Counted from the first letter of the stretch, positions 17,565 to 26,225 are shown. The stretch is DNA of 32,422 nt from Candidatus Kaiserbacteria bacterium (GCA_027082835.1 JALWTP010000001.1:1-32422); one strand, 5' to 3'. Translations and numbers: made by a program. Notes: generated from the sequence alone by a model not told the origin.

Positions 17565-17590
17565 CCCCTCCTGCGAGGGGCTTTCTTTTA
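17565..17590 (+). terminator. Terminator after murF, with an alternative longer stem
   Basis: CCCCTC-CTGC-GAGGGG followed by CTTTCTTTT. Confidence 0.6.
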
Positions 17591-17632
17591 CTTTATTTAT
17601 ATGACATTTTTGCTATAGTAGGCAGACAACTT

Positions 17633-17704
17633 GGCGCGTTCGTCTAACGGCTAGGACACCGCCCTCTCACGGCGGCAATACGGGTTCGATTCCCGTACGC
17701 GTCA
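17633..17704 (+). tRNA. tRNA-Glu (anticodon CTC)
   Basis: Acceptor GGCGCGT/ACGCGTC, anticodon arm CCGCC-CTCTCAC-GGCGG, T-arm CGGGTTCGATTCCCG. CCA not encoded. Confidence 0.95.
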
Positions 17705-17709
17705 CACAC

Positions 17710-17752
17710 AAAAAAGAAAACCGACAGGCTTGCCTGTCGGTTTTCTTTTTTA
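17710..17752. terminator. Bidirectional terminator between tRNA-Glu and csp
   Basis: AAAAAAGAAAACCGACAGG-CTTG-CCTGTCGGTTTTCTTTTTT. Confidence 0.9.
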
Positions 17753-17788
17753 AGATTTCTCTTGTTTGCTTTGCAGTAGGGAAAGGTA

Positions 17789-17989
17789 TTATACCTTGCT
17801 TACTTGCTCTGCTTGTGGACCTTTTTGTCCATCAACAACATTGAATTCCACTGTATCGTTTTCACGAAGATCGTCAAAAGCTACATTTTGGAGTTCGTTT
17901 GCGTGGAAAAAGAGATCTTTTTCTTCACCGTCTACTTTGATAAAGCCGTAGCCTTTATCCATAAGACGAGCAATAGTTCCTTGTGTCAT
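17789..17989 (-). CDS. csp: Cold-shock domain protein
   Basis: 'GTIARLMDKGYGFIKVDGEEKDLFFHANELQNVAFDDLRENDTVEFNVVDGQKGPQAEQV'; RNP1/RNP2-like motifs. Confidence 0.9.
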   Translation of the reverse strand: MTQGTIARLMDKGYGFIKVDGEEKDLFFHANELQNVAFDDLRENDTVEFNVVDGQKGPQAEQVSKV

Positions 17990-18146
17990 TTATTGGAATT
18001 TAAAAAATAATACTTCAAATAATCTACCTACAAATGAAACTCGACTACTATTACCTTTGATAGGGTTACTTGATACGGAGCATTAAATCATATTTAGAGT
18101 TGTATGTCAATGTATATTTTGGATTGCACTTAACGCACCAGAACAA

Positions 18147-18881
18147 CTACACCAAAGCTTTTTGTAGTCTTTTAGTTAGGTGCTTTGCATACTTTCTACC
18201 AAAAAAGAGGAATAATAATATTATAACCGCGAGAATGACAGAGAGCGTTATGTTTTGCTGGTGAGCACTATGTCCGAGGTATGTGGTTAAAATAGACAGT
18301 GTCATTATACCAGTCGTCCAAGAGAGTATAAATGTTTTGTAGCGCATTTGTATAAGCCCGGATGTGTAGCCGGTAATGTTTGCAGTCCCGACCGGTATGA
18401 GTGCAAGAAAGAAAACATTCCTCCCGGTGATGTAGGTTTTGTATGTCTCTATTTTTGAGAAGAAAACGGGGAACTTCTCTTTGGTTAGAAAAGGTCTGAT
18501 GATGTGCTTTCCTATTGCAAAATTAACTGAGGCTCCTAGTACTTCGCCCACAAGAATGAGCGCAATGGAGGTAATAGGAGTGAATAAGTAACCGCCAATA
18601 AGGCCGAGTGTAGAACTGGGTAGCGGGCTCATAACGGTGAGGGCTACTATAAGAGCAAATACTATATATGAGAATATACCTGCACTTTGTACGAAGGCAA
18701 TGATGGTTTGTGCATTTATAACATAATTCTCGCGTATTTCGTTGCCGAGAATATATAAAAGTATAAAAATAAGTCCGGTAATAATGCCGTATATAAAAAA
18801 CCTACTTCGTGGAATGCGAAATGGTGTTACTTCTACTAATCTTTCTAGAAATCGTTTAAATATCGTAATTGGTATAAACAC
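18147..18881 (-). CDS. VTT/DedA (TVP38/TMEM64)-family membrane protein
   Basis: Multi-TM, 'TVMSPLPSSTLGLIGGYLFTPITSIALILVGEVLGASVNFAIGKHI', 'ALIPVGTANITGYTSGL'. GTG start at 18881 lies 6 nt after TATACT. Confidence 0.75.
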   Translation of the reverse strand: MFIPITIFKRFLERLVEVTPFRIPRSRFFIYGIITGLIFILLYILGNEIRENYVINAQTIIAFVQSAGIFSYIVFALIVALTVMSPLPSSTLGLIGGYLFTPITSIALILVGEVLGASVNFAIGKHIIRPFLTKEKFPVFFSKIETYKTYITGRNVFFLALIPVGTANITGYTSGLIQMRYKTFILSWTTGIMTLSILTTYLGHSAHQQNITLSVILAVIILLFLFFGRKYAKHLTKRLQKALV

Positions 18882-18932
18882 AGTTATAGTATATCAAACA
18901 TTTAATACCGGTAGAGGATATTCACATTTACT

Positions 18933-19000
18933 AACAAACAAAAAACCCGACGCTATTCGCGTAGGGTTCCTTTGTTTGTTAGTGCCGAAGGGGGGAATCG
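18933..19000 (-). repeat. Partial copy of the tRNA-Leu 3' end plus its terminator
   Basis: About 68 bp nearly identical to 19133-19201 (one A indel), offset 200 bp; similarity stops inside the tRNA T-arm. Confidence 0.85.
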
Positions 19001-19132
19001 GTCACCTTTGCTAGATATTTTATTCGCGCTTCACGCTCTAAAATATCAAGCGACGCGACCCCGACGGCGCTTTCCGTCTCCGCTGTGCTACGACGGTCTT
19101 CGAGCGCGCCTCTTTTCGATTCCCCATTCAGC

Positions 19133-19182
19133 AACAAACAAAAAAACCCGACGCTATTCGCGTAGGGTTCCTTTGTTTGTTA
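19133..19182 (-). terminator. tRNA-Leu terminator
   Basis: Minus strand: ACCCTACGC-GAATA-GCGTCGGGTTTTTT, enclosed by AACAAAC/GTTTGTT. Confidence 0.75.
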
Positions 19183-19183
19183 G

Positions 19184-19265
19184 TGCCGAAGGGGGGAATC
19201 GAACCCCCACTCCCGAAGGAATGCGATTTTGAGTCGCACGCGTCTACCAATTCCGCCACCTCGGC
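19184..19265 (-). tRNA. tRNA-Leu (anticodon CAA)
   Basis: GCCGAGGTGGCGGAATTGGTAGACGCGTGCGACTCAAAATCGCATTCCTTCGGGAGTGGGGGTTCGATTCCCCCCTTCGGCA; anticodon loop CTCAAAA. CCA not encoded. Confidence 0.95.
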
Positions 19266-19284
19266 AATTTCTCTATTTTTATAC

Positions 19285-19375
19285 ACTTCCGAGGAATGCG
19301 CAACTGACTATTGGGAGTCGCACACATGGTGTTTCTACCAATTCCGCCACCTCGGCAATTTCTCTATTTTTATAC
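19285..19375 (-). pseudogene. Degenerate second tRNA-Leu copy (5' part and upstream flank)
   Basis: 19334-19375 is a 42-bp exact copy of 19243-19284 (tRNA 5' end plus upstream DNA); the remainder diverges and has no recognisable T-arm. Confidence 0.7.
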
Positions 19376-19509
19376 TTTTGAAGTATATATACTCTTTCGT
19401 TTAGAGTGCTCTTATTGTACATATTTTTCTCACAATTGCATGTTACACGCACCTTCTTTCCACTTGTTCACAATTTATAAGAGAGGCAACTATGATATAC
19501 TATGCGCGT

Positions 19510-20658
19510 ATGGCATCAGACTTTTATGACAATTCGGTTTTTTGGATAGAGGTGGAGCGCATCCATCCCAATCCATTCCAGCCACGAAAAGAGTTTGATC
19601 AGATGGCTCTTGAGAGTCTTGCTGACTCCATTAAACAATACGGAGTACTGCAGCCACTTGTAGTAACACGAAAAGAAAGAGAGCGAAGCGATGGTGGTAT
19701 ATCCGTAGAGTATGAACTAGTAGCAGGAGAGCGAAGGCTTCGTGCATCTAAGCTTGCATCATTGCGGCAGGTTCCAGTGCTTATTCGTAGCGCAGAAGAC
19801 ACCGACAAAATGAAGCTTGAAATAGCCATTATTGAAAACTTACAACGAGAAGATTTGAATCCGATAGACCGAGCACTTGCATTTAAGCAACTTGCCGATA
19901 ACTTTAACCTCAAGCATATTGAAATTGCAAAGAAGGTGGGAAAGAGTAGAGAGTATGTATCCAATTCACTTCGTCTTTTGTCACTACCTGAAGAAGTAAA
20001 AGAGTCGGTTATAGCAGGGAAAATAACCGAGGGACACACTCGTCCGCTTCTTATGCTTGTAGATCGTCCTGAAGAGCAACAAAAACTACATAATGAAATA
20101 ATAGAGCGACATGTCACCGTGCGCGAGGCAGAGAGAATAGCTCGTGGTATCGCAACCGAACGAGCGCGGAAGAAAGATTTGCCTCTGGAACTTGAAAAAC
20201 TTGAAAAAGAACTCAGTGAAAAGCTCGGTACACGCGTGCAAATAGAGCAACGAGAAAAGGGGGGAAAATTGCACATAGACTTTTATTCACCCGACGACAT
20301 CCAAACGCTTTTAAACAAAGTCTTAAATGCCTCTATGCAACAAGCACAGCCAGCACCGATGGAAAATATTCAAGAGGACGCAAGTACTACAGATGAGATA
20401 GTAGTGGATATAGTAGAAACTGACAAGGTGAATAAAGACGAGAGTATTGCAAGCGAAGACAATATGGTTAAGTCACCACTTATGGCGTTTGTAGAGGACA
20501 ATGGGGTGTGTGAGGAAAATATAACAAACACACAACAGTCATCGCCGATCGAGGAAGGGCAATTGTCGGAAAGTGTGGATATGTTTAATGAGAATACCGA
20601 AAGCGAAATGGATTCTGATGAGGACGATATTTATTCTCTCAAAAATTTTGTTGTATAA
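19510..20658 (+). CDS. parB: Chromosome-partitioning protein ParB
   Basis: 'IHPNPFQPRKEFDQMALESLADSIKQYGVLQPLVV', 'YELVAGERRLRASKLA', 'AIIENLQREDLNPIDRALAFKQL'. A TATACT 8 nt before ATG 19510 argues against the track start 19492. Confidence 0.93.
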   Translation: MASDFYDNSVFWIEVERIHPNPFQPRKEFDQMALESLADSIKQYGVLQPLVVTRKERERSDGGISVEYELVAGERRLRASKLASLRQVPVLIRSAEDTDKMKLEIAIIENLQREDLNPIDRALAFKQLADNFNLKHIEIAKKVGKSREYVSNSLRLLSLPEEVKESVIAGKITEGHTRPLLMLVDRPEEQQKLHNEIIERHVTVREAERIARGIATERARKKDLPLELEKLEKELSEKLGTRVQIEQREKGGKLHIDFYSPDDIQTLLNKVLNASMQQAQPAPMENIQEDASTTDEIVVDIVETDKVNKDESIASEDNMVKSPLMAFVEDNGVCEENITNTQQSSPIEEGQLSESVDMFNENTESEMDSDEDDIYSLKNFVV

Positions 20659-20661
20659 AAC

Positions 20662-22257
20662 TTAGCTATCGGTTTGGTGAGACCCTTGTGGAGTGAGGTA
20701 TGCTTTTATATGTCGCTTTGCTAGAGATGTCTTTGCCAGTGAAAGCCATTTTTGTGTGGGGTGTGATTTGGGGCTGGTGGTAATTTCAACCACATCACCA
20801 TTTTTCAGTGGGGTATCGAGTGATGCCAATTTGCCATTTACTTTTGCGCCCGACATATGGTTTCCGATTTCCGAATGGATGGCATAGGCGAAGTCTATCG
20901 GACTTGCGTTGATAGGGAGGTCAATAACATCACCACGAGGAGTAAAGACAAATACACGAAAATTAAAGAAGTCACTTTTAATGTCTTGTAAGAATGCCTT
21001 TGGGTCTGAATTGCTTGAAAGCTTTGGATCGCCTATATTTTTGAGCCATTCAGGGGTCTCGGCGTTTGAATAGGTATTTTCTCCATTTTCAGTGTGTCCC
21101 TGGCTCTCCATCCATATGCGCGCAGGTATAAACTGGCGTATCCAGCTCATCGCTCCGCCTCGGGAGTGATTACCTCGTGTTGTTGCTTCTTTGTAAGTAA
21201 AGTGTGATGCCACACCCCACTGTGCTTCTTTGTGCATTTCTTCGGTGCGTATTTGTATTTCTATGTTGTCGTTTTCGCCTGTGTGTACGGTAGTGTGTAT
21301 ACTGCGATATCCGTTTGGCTTTGGGGCGGCGATGTAGTCTTTCAATCTGCCGTATAGTGGGCGCCATTCACTGTGTACAATACCCAATACTGTATAGCAG
21401 TCGCTCACGGTTGGCACGATTATTCGCAGTGCCCAAATATCATTTATCTGTGCGCTGTCCCAATTTTTGCGCTCAAGTTTTCGGTATAAACTATAGAGAC
21501 CTTTGATCCTACTCATTGTGCGAAACTTTTTCACTCCATACTCTCCCAGTTTCTTCCGCAAGTTATTATGTATGTGCTCCAGTCGTTTCAATTCTTCTCC
21601 GCCCATTTCTTTAAATATCTGCTTTGTTCGTTTGTATTCTTCGGGGTATGCAAAAGGGAACACTGCATCTTCTATTTCTCGCTTCATTACTCCCATTCCG
21701 AGACGGTCTGCTATAGGAGCGTATATTTCCAGTGTTTCGTGTGCTATGCGACTGCGTTTGTCTTCGCGCGGCACAAATTCAAGCGTGTGTGCATTGTGTA
21801 GACGGTCGGCAAGTTTGATGAGCATTACCCGCACATCTTGCGATGTCGCAGCAAACAATTTTCGTAGACTTTCCGTGTGGCGTTGCATCCCGTGATAGCG
21901 CACATGACCTAATTTCGTTACTCCCTCTACCAAATTTGCCACTTCCTCGCTGGTTGCCTGTGCAATTTGTTCGTGTGTTATATCGCTGTCTTCCAGGGTA
22001 TCGTGCAAAAGCCCAGCAGATACAATGGTCGGACCCATACCTATCTTTGCAAGATACAAAGCGGTGCATACAACATGGTTAAGATATGGCTCTCCCGAGT
22101 ATCGCTTTTGTCCGCGATGTGCTTTTCTTGCCAATTCGTATGCGCGCGTCACAAAGTCTTTGTCTGATTGCACCTTAAGCTCCATTTTCTCTAAAATATC
22201 AAAAAGTGCTTTTGGAGCGGTTGGCGTCTTGTTCTTACTTGTTGCCTTTTCTGCCAT
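20662..22257 (-). CDS. RelA/SpoT-type (p)ppGpp synthetase/hydrolase with TGS domain
   Basis: HD motif 'AGLLHDTLEDS', synthetase 'PKPNGYRSIHTTV' and 'EIQIRTEEMH', TGS 'VFVFTPRGDVIDLPINASPIDFAYAIHSEIG'. No C-terminal ACT region. Confidence 0.93.
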   Translation of the reverse strand: MAEKATSKNKTPTAPKALFDILEKMELKVQSDKDFVTRAYELARKAHRGQKRYSGEPYLNHVVCTALYLAKIGMGPTIVSAGLLHDTLEDSDITHEQIAQATSEEVANLVEGVTKLGHVRYHGMQRHTESLRKLFAATSQDVRVMLIKLADRLHNAHTLEFVPREDKRSRIAHETLEIYAPIADRLGMGVMKREIEDAVFPFAYPEEYKRTKQIFKEMGGEELKRLEHIHNNLRKKLGEYGVKKFRTMSRIKGLYSLYRKLERKNWDSAQINDIWALRIIVPTVSDCYTVLGIVHSEWRPLYGRLKDYIAAPKPNGYRSIHTTVHTGENDNIEIQIRTEEMHKEAQWGVASHFTYKEATTRGNHSRGGAMSWIRQFIPARIWMESQGHTENGENTYSNAETPEWLKNIGDPKLSSNSDPKAFLQDIKSDFFNFRVFVFTPRGDVIDLPINASPIDFAYAIHSEIGNHMSGAKVNGKLASLDTPLKNGDVVEITTSPKSHPTQKWLSLAKTSLAKRHIKAYLTPQGSHQTDS

Positions 22258-22334
22258 AGCTATATAGTACGGTACTCTTGCATTTTATCAAAATATATCT
22301 ACCCTATTGTGTTGGGAACTGTAGGAGAAAAAGG

Positions 22335-22538
22335 ATGACACAGTTAATGCCGGAGGATGTGCTTCGCGGCAGCAAGGTCGCCACACATCAGTGCCTTCAG
22401 TGCGGGAAATATATGTACATTCCGCCGGAGGTGCAAAAGATGCGCGAAATCATAAAACACGATATGGGTTTTATGGTGTTGCGCCCCGAACAACGAATGG
22501 TGTTTGTTGCGCAAGAGTTCAAAAAGCGCTTGGTGTAA
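22335..22538 (+). CDS. Small hypothetical CxxC protein (67 aa)
   Basis: ATG 22335 preceded by GTAGGAGAAAAAGG; MTQLMPEDVLRGSKVATHQCLQCGKYMYIPPEVQKMREIIKHDMGFMVLRPEQRMVFVAQEFKKRLV. Confidence 0.6.
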   Translation: MTQLMPEDVLRGSKVATHQCLQCGKYMYIPPEVQKMREIIKHDMGFMVLRPEQRMVFVAQEFKKRLV

Positions 22539-22561
22539 CGGAGCAGAAACCGTAGGAACTG

Positions 22562-22593
22562 AAAATCGCGCAGAGATGCGCGATTTCTTTTTA
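22562..22593. terminator. Terminator between convergent 22335 gene and topA
   Basis: AAATCGCGC-AGAGAT-GCGCGATTT followed by CTTTTTATTT. Confidence 0.8.
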
Positions 22594-24810
22594 TTTATTG
22601 AGTTTATGCGGATTGTGATTTGGACATGCTTTATCACTGCATCGCTCAGGAATTGTTTTCGTCCCTTCCATCATTAGCTCTCCGCACATTGGGCATTTGT
22701 TTCCGGTAGGTTTTGCTTTTATCGCATGCTTACAATCAGGGTAGTTAGAACAGCTGTAAAACGCACCGAAACGGCCGTGTCTCTCTACCATTTCGCCATC
22801 TTTACACTTGGTACATTTCACTCCGGTAGAATTAAGAAGGGCGTCCTGCTTTATATACTTACATTTTGGATAACGATTACATGAGATAAAGCGACCAAAC
22901 TTTCCTTCGCGCTCTACGAGCTTGCCCGGTTCGTGCTTTGCACGAGGTCCCGGGGTCCCACACTTAGGACAAAGTTCTCCTATCTCTTTTGGTGGTTCCA
23001 TAATACTTCCGTCATCTTTGCGTGCGCCACTACACTCTGGGAAATCGGAGCAACTCATAAACTTACCATTGCGCGAAAGCTTCCAGAGCATATCTTTGCC
23101 ACATTCAGGGCATTTAAACTCTTCCGGAGCAGGACCCATATTGGTTATTTTTTCTATATCGTTTTTGCTTTGCACATCCTTCAAAAATGGTGTGTAAAAA
23201 TCTTTCAATGTTTTAGCATATTCTCGTTTTCCTTCTGCTATTTCGTCCAATTCATTTTCCATTTCTGCGGTAAAGGTGTCGCTGATGTATGATTTAAAAT
23301 GATCTTCTAAGAAGCTACTTACCACATCTCCAGTGTCGGTCGGAATGAGTGTCTTGCCTTCTTTTTGTACATATCCTCTATCTACGATGGTGCGCATTAT
23401 TGAGGCATAGGTACTTGGACGACCAATACCTCTTTTTTCCAATTCTTTAATAAGTCCCGCCTCAGAGTATCTTGATGGCGGAAGTGTTTCTTTCCCTTCT
23501 GATTCAATAGATACAAGAGAAAGTGGCTCTCCTTTTTCTACTTTTGGAAGTTCCACATCTTCACCACGCGCCATAGGGTCCGCCAAGAGCCACCCTTTGT
23601 CTATGAGTCGCGATCCAGTAACGGAAAAGTCAGGTACCGCTTCGGCATCCACTTCGGCAATGATTTTTGTTCGTGCAAGTTGTGCATCCTTCATTTGACT
23701 GGAAACAGCACGAGACCATATAAGAGAGTAAAGTTTTTTCTGTTCCTCATTTATGCCGGCACTCATCTTGCTTATGTTTGTAGGACGCACAGCTTCGTGT
23801 GCCTCCTGAGCCGATTTAGAGCGTGATTTGTACGCGCGAATTTGAAGCATATCTTTCCCATATTCTTTTTCTATAAATGAAGCAATTTGTCCCGTGGCCT
23901 GTTTTGAGAGTGTTGGACTGTCGGTACGCATATAGGTTATCAATCCTGCTTCGTAGAGTTTTTGTGCGATACCCATAGTACGCGAAGGAGCAAATCCCAA
24001 TCGTGAACTTGCTGTTTGTTGCAGTGTGGAAGTAGTAAACGGCGCGCGAGGTGCTCGTTTTGCAGAAGTCTCTTTTACCTCTTTCACTTTCCATGAATTG
24101 TTTTTAGCACTTTCTACAATGGAGTCAGCATCTTCTTGTGATTTTGGCTCTTCTACACACACAAGCGATAGTGGTTCTTTGGTCTTTGTTTTCGTTTGCG
24201 CCTCTATGACCCAATATTTCTCGGGTACGAACGCACGAATTTCTCGTTCTTTCTCCATAATGATGCGAAGCGCAGGTGATTGCACGCGTCCGGCAGAGAG
24301 GCCGTAGCGAACTTTTTTCCAGATAAGTCCTGACAGGTCGTACCCCACAAGTCTATCCAATACCCGTCGCGCCTCTTGCGCCTCTTTAAGATGCATATCT
24401 ACAGCACGAGGATTGTGAAGAGCTTCCTGTACGGCGTCTTTGGTAATTTCGTTAAAGGCAATTCGTTTTGGATTTTTTAATCCTAATACTTCTTGCAAGT
24501 GCCACGCAATTGCTTCTCCTTCACGATCGGGGTCGGTAGCAAGTATTACTTCATCTGATTTCTTTGCGAGTGATTTGAGTTCGCTAATGACCTTTTTCTT
24601 CAAAGGTGAAACTTCATAGTGTGGTGTAAAGTTATTTTCAATATCAATTGCTTTTGCGTTGTTTTTCGGCAAGTCGCGTATGTGTCCTACACTTGCGCGT
24701 ACGGTAAAACCCTCACCGAGATATTTCTCGATTGTTTTTGCTTTTGCCGGACTCTCCACGATAACGAGTCGTTTTTTCAGCGAATCTTTTTTGTTTTCCG
24801 TTTTTGCCAT
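22591..24810 (-). CDS. topA: DNA topoisomerase I
   Basis: 'RLVIVESPAKAKTIEKYLG', 'ATDPDREGEAIAWHLQEVLGLK', 'ITYMRTDSPTLS', four C-terminal zinc-ribbon-like cysteine clusters. Track start is 24834. Confidence 0.95.
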   Translation of the reverse strand: MAKTENKKDSLKKRLVIVESPAKAKTIEKYLGEGFTVRASVGHIRDLPKNNAKAIDIENNFTPHYEVSPLKKKVISELKSLAKKSDEVILATDPDREGEAIAWHLQEVLGLKNPKRIAFNEITKDAVQEALHNPRAVDMHLKEAQEARRVLDRLVGYDLSGLIWKKVRYGLSAGRVQSPALRIIMEKEREIRAFVPEKYWVIEAQTKTKTKEPLSLVCVEEPKSQEDADSIVESAKNNSWKVKEVKETSAKRAPRAPFTTSTLQQTASSRLGFAPSRTMGIAQKLYEAGLITYMRTDSPTLSKQATGQIASFIEKEYGKDMLQIRAYKSRSKSAQEAHEAVRPTNISKMSAGINEEQKKLYSLIWSRAVSSQMKDAQLARTKIIAEVDAEAVPDFSVTGSRLIDKGWLLADPMARGEDVELPKVEKGEPLSLVSIESEGKETLPPSRYSEAGLIKELEKRGIGRPSTYASIMRTIVDRGYVQKEGKTLIPTDTGDVVSSFLEDHFKSYISDTFTAEMENELDEIAEGKREYAKTLKDFYTPFLKDVQSKNDIEKITNMGPAPEEFKCPECGKDMLWKLSRNGKFMSCSDFPECSGARKDDGSIMEPPKEIGELCPKCGTPGPRAKHEPGKLVEREGKFGRFISCNRYPKCKYIKQDALLNSTGVKCTKCKDGEMVERHGRFGAFYSCSNYPDCKHAIKAKPTGNKCPMCGELMMEGTKTIPERCSDKACPNHNPHKLNK

Positions 24811-24820
24811 ATTTTGCAAG

Positions 24821-24844
24821 TGCACCTCCATCACGCGAGGTGCA
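24821..24844 (-). promoter_or_regulatory. Hairpin in the topA leader containing GGAGG
   Basis: TGCACCTC-CATCACGC-GAGGTGCA on the plus strand; the minus strand reads GATGGAGGTGCACTTGCAAAATATG. Confidence 0.4.
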
Positions 24845-24963
24845 TAAACGGTAGAGTTACACGACTTTGCAAAAAATGCAAAGAAAGTTTGGTGTAAAGT
24901 AGATATTTTCTTGACATATCTATCTCAAAGGAGTTTAGTATATATTAGGAAAGGAGGGTGGCT

Positions 24964-25299
24964 ATGAGTATTCGTTTTACGGCACTCTTGATTGCGTTGC
25001 TGATGCCGAATATTGCATCAGCAGGACCAGATCATAAAGGGATGTGTCATACACACCACTACTACCATCCAAATACAAACGGCGATTTGGTGGAAGATGT
25101 GTCGCGTCGCGTGACACACTGTGGTCCGCAGATGAGCGCAACACCACAATACAAACAGTCTCCAATCGGGGCGCTTATACGAGGTGGTGGAGTGGTGTAC
25201 TCCAAAGATACTTCGTATACAACGAAAAAAGGAACGACGGTAAAATGTCGTTTATCGGTCAAAATTACAGACGGTCTGCACTTTGACTGTCAGTTCTGA
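24964..25299 (+). CDS. Small secreted hypothetical protein
   Basis: AAAGGAGG then ATG at 24964; signal peptide MSIRFTALLIALLMPNIASA, then GPDHKGMCHTHHYYHPN... with four Cys. TTGACA at 24911. Confidence 0.65.
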   Translation: MSIRFTALLIALLMPNIASAGPDHKGMCHTHHYYHPNTNGDLVEDVSRRVTHCGPQMSATPQYKQSPIGALIRGGGVVYSKDTSYTTKKGTTVKCRLSVKITDGLHFDCQF

Positions 25300-25312
25300 T
25301 GATCTGAAAAAG

Positions 25313-25343
25313 AAACACCCGCGAGCGATTGCGGGTGTTCTTA
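25313..25343. terminator. Terminator between the 24964 gene and dprA
   Basis: AACACCCGC...GCGGGTGTTCTT. Confidence 0.75.
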
Positions 25344-26225
25344 TATCTGAGTGAGGCGTACTTTCCCCAGTTTCTCTACTATCACACCTTCTAACTCCAA
25401 TTTAGAAAGGATAATATTTGCCTGTGTTATGGGGAGTGGAAGCCGTTCTAATAATTCATCTCGTGCAAGTGGGTTTTGTAAGAGCTTTAATACCTTTTGT
25501 TCGTCTTGTGAATACTTTTCATACTCAATTTGTTTAACATTGCTTTCTTTTTGCCTTGAAGTGTCAAAACCAAGTACTTCCAATATATCTTTTGGCTCGA
25601 TGATTGGAGTCGCACCCAACTTTAAAAATTGATGCGAGCCTTTGTGTGAGTGTGCAAATATAGAACCTGGAACCACGCAGAGTTCTCGGTTGTATTCGGT
25701 AGCAAGGCGCGCGGTTATCAGTGTCCCTGATTTTGGTGATGCTTCAATAACCAAAACCGCGTGACTCACACCCACCATCAATCTGTTTCGCTGTGGAAAT
25801 GTCCACTGCGCCGCCTTTTGTGTCGGAGAGTATTCACTCATAAGAGCGCCACCTGCTTTAAGTATCTCTTTTGCAATGTGTATATTTGAGCGAGGATAGA
25901 GAACATCTTCATCTAATCCTGAACCAGGAATGGCTATGGTTTGAAGTCCATTTTCAAGTGCATGCTTGTGCGCGTGAGAATCTATACCCAAGGCAAGCCC
26001 TGAGACGATGGTAATGGGGTATCCTTTTAGGCCCTGCAATAAATACTCCACAACATCTCTGCCATAGGCGGTTGCTTTACGCGATCCGACAACGGCAAGT
26101 ATTTTATTTTTTGAATACAAAGGAGAAACATCTCCTTGTGTATATAATTTCTTTGGCGCATCGGGGATTTCCTTCAAAAGCGAGGGGAAGTCACTGGGGA
26201 AGAGTTCTTTTATCTTCGTATCCAT
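25341..26225 (-). CDS. dprA: DNA processing protein DprA
   Basis: 'ILAVVGSRKATAYGRDVVEYLLQGL', 'IVSGLALGIDSHAHKHALE', 'SEYSPTQKAAQWTFPQRNRLMVGVSHAVLVIEASPKSGTLITARLA'. Start ATG 26225; the track extension to 26729 is antisense to serS. Confidence 0.93.
   Translation of the reverse strand: MDTKIKELFPSDFPSLLKEIPDAPKKLYTQGDVSPLYSKNKILAVVGSRKATAYGRDVVEYLLQGLKGYPITIVSGLALGIDSHAHKHALENGLQTIAIPGSGLDEDVLYPRSNIHIAKEILKAGGALMSEYSPTQKAAQWTFPQRNRLMVGVSHAVLVIEASPKSGTLITARLATEYNRELCVVPGSIFAHSHKGSHQFLKLGATPIIEPKDILEVLGFDTSRQKESNVKQIEYEKYSQDEQKVLKLLQNPLARDELLERLPLPITQANIILSKLELEGVIVEKLGKVRLTQI

Noticed and set aside
18972-19232. ORF 'MFVSAEGGNRSPLLD...AEGGNRTPTPEGMRF' and the neighbouring 19177-19404 ORF
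   Set aside because: They read across the tRNA-Leu gene and its partial copies; peptides of the GGNRTPTPEG type are a familiar artefact of translating tRNA complements.
18933-19375. Active integrative element at tRNA-Leu
   Set aside because: No integrase, relaxase or cargo genes are present; only about 130 bp separates the left repeats. Kept as a remnant or duplicate hypothesis only.
19440-20660. parS site near parB
   Set aside because: I looked for a TGTTTCACGTGAAACA-like palindrome and did not see one in the window; a proper motif scan could not be run.
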